Assembly (NCBI RefSeq): GCF_001443045.1
Contig: NZ_LKPJ01000022.1
Location: 3,100 to 40,951, forward strand
Length of the DNA stretch: 37,852 nt
Direction: 5' to 3'
DNA from: Burkholderia ambifaria
GTDB taxonomy: Bacteria > Pseudomonadota > Gammaproteobacteria > Burkholderiales > Burkholderiaceae
Each line of letters starts with the position of its first letter. The first letter of the stretch is position 1. The position numbers and the translations under genes were made by a program. Positions 33,343-37,852 of the stretch are shown here, one piece after another. Below the pieces are notes generated by a model. That model ran no database searches. It was not told the origin of the DNA and saw nothing but the letters and a program-made list of their open reading frames with translations.

Positions 33343-34239
33343 ATGGATCTGAACCTTCGCGACATTCGCGCGTTCGTCACCGTCGCGCACGCCGGCAACT
33401 TCACGCGCGCGGCCGCGCGGCTGCACCTGTCGCAGCCGGCGCTGACCGTGCAGATCCGGCGGCTCGAGGACATCGTCGGCGCGCGGCTGTTCGACCGCAA
33501 CAGCCGCAGCGTCGCGCTCACGCAGACCGGGCGCGAACTGCTGCCGCTGCTGCAGCGCTCGCTCGACGACATGGAGCGCGTGCTGCGCGATGCACGTGCG
33601 CTCGGCGAAGGCGCGAGCGGCACGGTGCGGCTCGCGTGCCTGCCGACCTTCGCATCGAGCCTGCTGCCCGAGCTGATCCAGTCGTTCCGGCGCGACGTGC
33701 CGCGCGCGGGCTTCGAGATCCGCGACGGCGTCGCGAGCCTCGTCACCGCGCTGGTACGCAACGAGGAAGCCGATCTCGGGTTGACGGGCGGCGATGCGTT
33801 CGACGCATCGCTCGACGTGCTGTATGCGGGCGCCGACCAGCTCGTCGCCGTGTGCCCGAAGGATCATCCGCTCGCGCGCAAGCGGCGCGTGCGTACCGCC
33901 GACGTCGCCGCCGTGCCGCTCGTGCTGACCGCACAGGGCACGAGCGTGCGCAGCGTCGTCGATGCCGCGCTGGACGCGGCCGGCTGCACGCCCGACATCG
34001 CGTGCGAACCGACCTACATGATGACGGCCGTCGCGATGGTGCGCGGCGGCCTCGGCGTGACGATCCTGCCGGCGACCGCGCGCGAGGTGCGCGCCGAGCC
34101 CGACCTCGTCGTGAAGCCGATCGACGACCCTGCGTTCGTGCGGCCGATCGCGCTCGTCGCGAAGCGCGGGCGCACGCTGCCGCGCGTCGCGCAAACGTTC
34201 GCCGACGTCATGCTCGCGGAACTGAAAAAGCGCGCGTGA
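33343..34239 (+). CDS. LysR-family transcriptional regulator
   Basis: A 298-residue regulator. The N-terminal winged helix-turn-helix covers about 1-60, with FTRAAARLHLSQPALTVQIR as the DNA-binding helices and LEDIVGARLFDRNSRS as the wing. The effector-binding periplasmic-binding-protein-like domain covers about 90-295. Length is normal. It is transcribed away from the CitMHS-AtuA operon and very likely controls it in response to a carboxylate-type inducer, as is usual for this arrangement. ATG 33343 starts MDLNLRDIRAFVTVA, the standard LysR opening. Confidence 0.95.
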   Translation: MDLNLRDIRAFVTVAHAGNFTRAAARLHLSQPALTVQIRRLEDIVGARLFDRNSRSVALTQTGRELLPLLQRSLDDMERVLRDARALGEGASGTVRLACLPTFASSLLPELIQSFRRDVPRAGFEIRDGVASLVTALVRNEEADLGLTGGDAFDASLDVLYAGADQLVAVCPKDHPLARKRRVRTADVAAVPLVLTAQGTSVRSVVDAALDAAGCTPDIACEPTYMMTAVAMVRGGLGVTILPATAREVRAEPDLVVKPIDDPAFVRPIALVAKRGRTLPRVAQTFADVMLAELKKRA

Positions 34240-34291
34240 GCCGCGCGCCTGGAACGACGGCCGGCACGATGGCCGACAACCGGCCGGCTGC

Positions 34292-34885
34292 TTACTGCGG
34301 ATCCGGGTGATCCGGATCGACGTGCAGCGATTCGCCGATCGCATAGAAGTTGCCGCCCGCGATGTAGTGCAGGCTGCGCAGCGCCGGATCGGCCGATTCG
34401 AAATACCAGTGACCGTCGCGGAACACGCGCGTGTCGGACCACGCACCGACCACTTCGCCGATGAACAGGTCGTAGGCCTGCTGGTTGTGCGGTTCGGGAA
34501 TCAGCTTGCACGCGAGCCAGCCGGAGCAGCCGGCGACGAACGGCAGGTCGTGGCCTTCGACGTCGAACAGCGTGACGCCCGCGTCGCGCAGCTTGTCGGG
34601 CCGCTCGGCGAGGCTGTGACTGCCGACCGCATGCGTGAGCTGCAGTTGCGCAGCCGTCGGCACCTGGATCACGAACGTGCCGCTGCGCTCGACCAGTTCG
34701 CGCGTCTTCGTGGACTTGTCGAGCACGACCGTCAGCTTCGGCGGCAGGAAATCGAGCGCGCAGGCCCACGCGGCGGCCATCACGTTGTCGACGCCGTCGT
34801 GACGCGCCGACACGAGCACGGTCGGGCCGTGATTGAGGAGACGGTAGGCTTTCTTCAGCTCCACCGGAGCGATGTGACTGTCCAT
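34292..34885 (-). CDS. Flavin reductase-like FMN-binding split-barrel protein
   Basis: A 197-residue cytoplasmic protein of the flavin reductase (DIM6/NTAB-like) family. Recognisable parts are GPTVLVSARHDGVDNVMAAA, with the substrate/flavin loop, LDKSTKTRELVERSGTFVIQ and the later IGEVVGAW. Such proteins bind FMN and reduce it with NAD(P)H or act as partners of monooxygenases, but no monooxygenase is nearby. ATG 34885 is preceded by AGGGAA at suitable distance; the frame is open 32 codons further but the extra residues are Arg/Ala-rich and unlike the family. It converges on the LysR gene. Confidence 0.9.
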   Translation of the reverse strand: MDSHIAPVELKKAYRLLNHGPTVLVSARHDGVDNVMAAAWACALDFLPPKLTVVLDKSTKTRELVERSGTFVIQVPTAAQLQLTHAVGSHSLAERPDKLRDAGVTLFDVEGHDLPFVAGCSGWLACKLIPEPHNQQAYDLFIGEVVGAWSDTRVFRDGHWYFESADPALRSLHYIAGGNFYAIGESLHVDPDHPDPQ

Positions 34886-35353
34886 GCGGGTTCCCTGATG
34901 AGCGGCGCAGCGCGCGACGACCGAAGGCCGCATTCTCGCACCCAATGCGGATCGCCGCTGACACTGCGCCAGGTTGCGCATGTCGTCCTGTGTCGGCGTC
35001 GTCTCTCAACGTCGACACGACCCGACGCACGCGCAAATAACATATCCAGCCTGCCGCTCGCCATTCAATTCATTCAATAATCAATTGATGAATTGACGAC
35101 AAACGCGCCGCCCTCCCGACAATCGCGCGGAATTGTCACGAATCCGGCAATACATCAATCGCCCCGTCTCGAAATCAAAATCGATTGATGCACAACCATC
35201 AATAATGCGAATCTCTCAATGGACCTTGCTGAAGCACGCACATGTCTGCTTTAGGTCACATCGGAGAATTTCGTTTTTGCCGTTCGTCCGTGGCTCGGTA
35301 GTCTCCTGCCATTCCGGTTAAGGAAAGCAAGCCAATACGCAAGGAGAATTGAA
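34886..35353 (+). promoter_or_regulatory. AT-rich, repeat-bearing region upstream of the porin
   Basis: A 468-bp non-coding region. From 35030 to 35220 it is far AT-richer than the rest of the window. ATTGATG or its complement occurs four times: 35084-35090 (+), 35153-35159 (-), 35184-35190 (+) and 35197-35203 (-). The last two form a perfect inverted repeat with a 6-bp spacer. The first lies inside another dyad, TCAATT-GATG-AATTGA (35081-35096). These look like operator sites for porin control. A consensus-like ribosome site AAGGAG (35341-35346) precedes the porin ATG. Confidence 0.6.
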
Positions 35354-36514
35354 ATGAAACGCACGACCCTCTCGCTGATTTCGCTCGCGTCGTTCGCGGC
35401 GATTCCCGCCGCGCATGCGCAGTCGAGCGTCACGCTGTACGGCGTGATCGACACGTCAATCACGTACGTGAATCACGCGCAGGGCAAGGACAATGCGTGG
35501 ATGCTCGGCAACAGCAGCGCGGGCAACCTCGCCGGCAGCCGCTGGGGCGTGAAAGGCACCGAGGATCTGGGCGGCGGGCTGAAGGCGCTGTTCCAGCTCG
35601 AGAACGGCTTCGACCCGAGCAACGGCCGGCAGGGCCAGGGCGGCCGCCTGTTCGGCCGGCAAGCGTTCGTCGGGCTGACGAGCGACCGCTACGGCACGCT
35701 CACGTTCGGCCGCCAGTACGATCCGCTCGTCGACCTCGTGCAGGGCATCACCGCCGACAACACTCTCGGCAGCGTGTTCGCGACGCCGGGCGACGTCGAC
35801 AACTACGACAACAGCTTCCGCGTCGACAACGCGGTGAAATACACGTCGGCCGTGTATTCGGGCCTGCAGTTCGCGGCGATGTACTCGTTCGGCGGCATCG
35901 CCGGCAGCACCGGCGCCGCGCAGTCGTATTCGGCGGCCGTGTCGTACAACAACGGGCCGTTCAGCGTCGCGGGCGGCTACTTCCATGCGACCAACAGCCC
36001 TGCGTCGAACGGGCTGCGCAACGGCTGGACCAGCTCGTCGGACGGCACCTTCGACGGCCCGATCAACAACGGCTATGCGAGCGCGCACTCGATCGGCATC
36101 GCCCGCATCGCGGGCCAGTACGTCGCCGGCCCGTTCACGTTCGGCCTCGGCTACAGCAATGCGCAGTACCGCCGCGACGCAAGCTCGGTGTTCGACTCGA
36201 ACGAGCACTACAACACCGGGCAAGGCTTCGTGAACTACCAGGCGACCAATGCGCTGCTTGTCGGCGTCGGCTACAGCTATACGCGCTCGGGCGGCGATAC
36301 GTCGGCGACCTATCATCAGGTGTCGGCCGGCGCGGACTACAACCTGTCGAAGCGCACCGACGTGTACCTGACGGCCGCGTACCAGCACGCGAGCGGCCGG
36401 ACCGGCGACGGCAACGGCGGGTCGATGGCCGCGCAGGCGTCGATCGGTTCGTACGGCTATGCGGGCACGAGCTCGCAGACGATGGTCAACCTCGGCCTGC
36501 GTCACCGCTTCTGA
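35354..36514 (+). CDS. Gram-negative porin (OmpC-like, Burkholderia type)
   Basis: A 386-residue outer-membrane general porin. The signal peptide is 1-22 (cleavage HA-QSS). The mature start SSVTLYGVIDTSITYVNHA and the following SRWGVKGTEDLGGGLKALFQ are characteristic of betaproteobacterial trimeric porins. A GRQAFVGLTS block, an NSFRVDNAVKYTS block and the C-terminal NLGLRHRF ending in Phe, as required for barrel assembly, are all present. It should form 16-stranded trimeric channels for small hydrophilic solutes. AAGGAG lies seven bases before the ATG. A strong terminator follows about 115 bp after the stop, so the gene is probably monocistronic. Confidence 0.96.
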   Translation: MKRTTLSLISLASFAAIPAAHAQSSVTLYGVIDTSITYVNHAQGKDNAWMLGNSSAGNLAGSRWGVKGTEDLGGGLKALFQLENGFDPSNGRQGQGGRLFGRQAFVGLTSDRYGTLTFGRQYDPLVDLVQGITADNTLGSVFATPGDVDNYDNSFRVDNAVKYTSAVYSGLQFAAMYSFGGIAGSTGAAQSYSAAVSYNNGPFSVAGGYFHATNSPASNGLRNGWTSSSDGTFDGPINNGYASAHSIGIARIAGQYVAGPFTFGLGYSNAQYRRDASSVFDSNEHYNTGQGFVNYQATNALLVGVGYSYTRSGGDTSATYHQVSAGADYNLSKRTDVYLTAAYQHASGRTGDGNGGSMAAQASIGSYGYAGTSSQTMVNLGLRHRF

Positions 36515-36938
36515 TCGACGACGGCCGGCTGCGCGCGGTGTCGCGCGACCGGCCGGAATCGCGTGGCGAATTCCGGATGGCTGATTCACCGACACGGCGG
36601 CTACGGTCGCCGTCGTCGTTTTCGGCCCGCGCGGCGTTCGCGCCGCGTTTTTTCCTTTTCCTTATCGGTGCATCATTCATTACCGTATTCGCGACCCAAC
36701 TGACGCGCGACGTCAGTATTGCGACTGTGACCGGGTGCCGGCTTGCGCGCGAAAATCAGCCTTTTTTACCGATTCCATTGCGTCGCGCTGCGATACCGAC
36801 GCCAAGGAAAATGCCCGGCAAAAGCGCCGGCAAATGCAAAGGAAAGTTTGACGCGAGCCATTTGTCTGCGCGCTATGGCACACTTCGCGTCTGCGTAATT
36901 TCCTTGCACCGGGCGGCCGGATCCCGCCCCATCCTGCC
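36515..36938. other. Intergenic region between porin and lytic transglycosylase genes
   Basis: A 424-bp gap without a convincing gene. Its first part holds the porin terminator (36630-36653). The second part (about 36760-36900) is AT-richer, with a T run at 36762-36767, and probably carries the promoter of the following gene. No clear -35/-10 pair was identified. Confidence 0.45.
36630..36653 (+). terminator. Rho-independent terminator downstream of the porin
   Basis: A perfect 7-bp stem, CGCGGCG (36630-36636) and CGCCGCG (36641-36647), closes a TTCG tetraloop and is followed directly by six T residues (36648-36653), then a further pyrimidine run. This is the clearest intrinsic terminator in the window and is oriented to end porin transcription. 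Confidence 0.8.
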
Positions 36939-37852
36939 ATGCCGTGTCAGACTGCCCGTTCGATCAGCCACGCCACGCCGAAGATCGCCGCGACGATCGC
37001 GTTGTCGTGCGCGCTGCACGGGCTCGCACGGGCCGACTGCCTCGACGACGCGGCCACGTTTCAGCACGTGAGCGTGAGCCTGCTGCGCGGCATCGCGCAG
37101 GTCGAATCGGGGATGAATCCGAACGCCGTCAACACCAACACGAACGGCACCGTCGATATCGGCCTGATGCAGATCAACAGCACCTGGCTGCCGACGCTCG
37201 CGCGCGAAGGCATCACGCGGGAAAGCCTGTTCGATGCGTGCACCAACGCGTACGTCGGCGCGTGGATCCTGTCGCAGAACATTCGCCAGCTCGGCGCCAA
37301 CTGGAACGCGATCGGTGCGTACAACGCCGCGTCGCCCGACAAGCGCCTCGCGTATGCCCGCAAGGTCTATGATGCAATCCGGACCATGCCGGATTCGCCG
37401 GATACTCCCATGCCCATCCTGCCTCCCTCCTTTACGCCGCCGCAACAGGTGCAGACGTACAACCCGTTCGCGAGCCTGAGCGTGTCGGCGCCGCCGGTCG
37501 CGCGTGCCCGCACGCTCGCGCCGGCCGCCCCGCCGCCGCAAGGCGGGCCCGCCGGCCCGGCCGGCACGTACAACTTCGGCTGGACGGTGACGGGCGCCGA
37601 CCAGGCCAAGCCGACCCAGGTGTTCGACGACGGTGCGCGGATCTACGTGCAGTTCAGCGACATGAAGCATGTGCCGGCGATCTTCACCGAAACGTCGTCG
37701 GGCCGCGTGCTGATGTCGTGGGAGCTGCAGTTCCCGTATGCCGTTCTGACGCGTCCCGCGCAAACGTTAATCTTCCAGCTCGGGCCGTTCGAGGCGCGCG
37801 CGCAGCGGGGCACGGCAGGGACGGCGGGCGCCGGCGCGACCACGCAGGCGGG
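36939..37852 (+). CDS. Lytic transglycosylase with C-terminal VirB9/TrbG-like domain, cut by window edge
   Basis: The frame is open to the last base, giving 304 complete codons. A signal peptide (1-32, ARA-DC) leads into an SLT-type lytic transglycosylase domain (about 33-150), with the catalytic Glu E57 in GIAQVESGMNP, GLMQIN at 75-80 and AYNAAS at 127-132. A Pro-rich linker (about 155-208) joins it to a region starting YNFGWTVTG and containing KPTQVFDDGARIYVQF, a pattern typical of VirB9/TrbG/CagX proteins of type IV secretion. The transglycosylase would open peptidoglycan for an envelope-spanning machine. ATG 36939 is the only ATG in frame after a stop at 36849. No strong ribosome site is visible. 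Confidence 0.85.
   Translation, partial: MPCQTARSISHATPKIAATIALSCALHGLARADCLDDAATFQHVSVSLLRGIAQVESGMNPNAVNTNTNGTVDIGLMQINSTWLPTLAREGITRESLFDACTNAYVGAWILSQNIRQLGANWNAIGAYNAASPDKRLAYARKVYDAIRTMPDSPDTPMPILPPSFTPPQQVQTYNPFASLSVSAPPVARARTLAPAAPPPQGGPAGPAGTYNFGWTVTGADQAKPTQVFDDGARIYVQFSDMKHVPAIFTETSSGRVLMSWELQFPYAVLTRPAQTLIFQLGPFEARAQRGTAGTAGAGATTQA

Overview
The window is very GC-rich, with strong third-position GC bias, and nearly all of it codes for protein. Gene content points to a Burkholderia-type betaproteobacterium, probably the Burkholderia cepacia complex: a Burkholderia-style OmpC-like porin, a long cellulose operon, a split AtuA (DUF1446) pair, a CitMHS transporter and a pirin/OsmC pair. 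No tRNA, rRNA, CRISPR array, insertion sequence or phage gene was seen. The species and replicon are inferred from gene style only.

Layout. (1) 1-4047: a partial isochorismatase-family hydrolase on the minus strand, then on the plus strand a XapX-domain membrane protein, a CPA1 Na+/H+ antiporter, an OsmC-family protein and a pirin. (2) 4102-18825, minus strand: one tightly packed 14.7-kb cellulose unit read as bcsB-bcsZ-bcsC-bcsE-bcsF-bcsQ-bcsA-bcsG-bcsR, with four ATGA start/stop overlaps. It combines the synthase core with the E/F/G accessory set, so the expected product is phosphoethanolamine-modified cellulose under c-di-GMP control. A GAF-GGDEF diguanylate cyclase gene (19300-20322) is divergent from it and could supply the c-di-GMP sensed by the BcsA PilZ domain and the BcsE RxGD site. 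(3) 20378-26724: a lipid-enzyme cluster resembling enterobacterial ynbABCD, in two divergent arms. One arm has a CDP-alcohol phosphatidyltransferase, an alpha/beta-hydrolase-methyltransferase fusion, a PAP2-dual-specificity-phosphatase fusion and a small three-helix membrane protein. The other has a PlsC-type acyltransferase and a CdsA-like cytidylyltransferase. Together they could make and remodel an uncharacterised phospholipid. This is the best candidate for an undescribed system here. (4) 26766-29557: an unknown exported protein and a dCache chemoreceptor, followed by a decayed nitrilase-superfamily fragment (29697-30194). (5) 30237-34239: a probable catabolic unit of CitMHS transporter, AtuA and AtuA-related protein with a divergent LysR regulator. 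(6) 34292-37852: a flavin-reductase-like protein, a porin with a repeat-rich upstream region and a strong downstream terminator, and the start of a lytic transglycosylase joined to a VirB9/TrbG-like domain that runs off the edge.

Sequence details that stand out are an Asn at the expected catalytic-base Asp of the cellulase BcsZ, Asn at two of the four metal-site Asp positions of the YnbA-like enzyme, and a Cys-to-Arg change at the nucleophile of the nitrilase remnant. Functions come from motif recognition and remembered family sequences. No database search was run.
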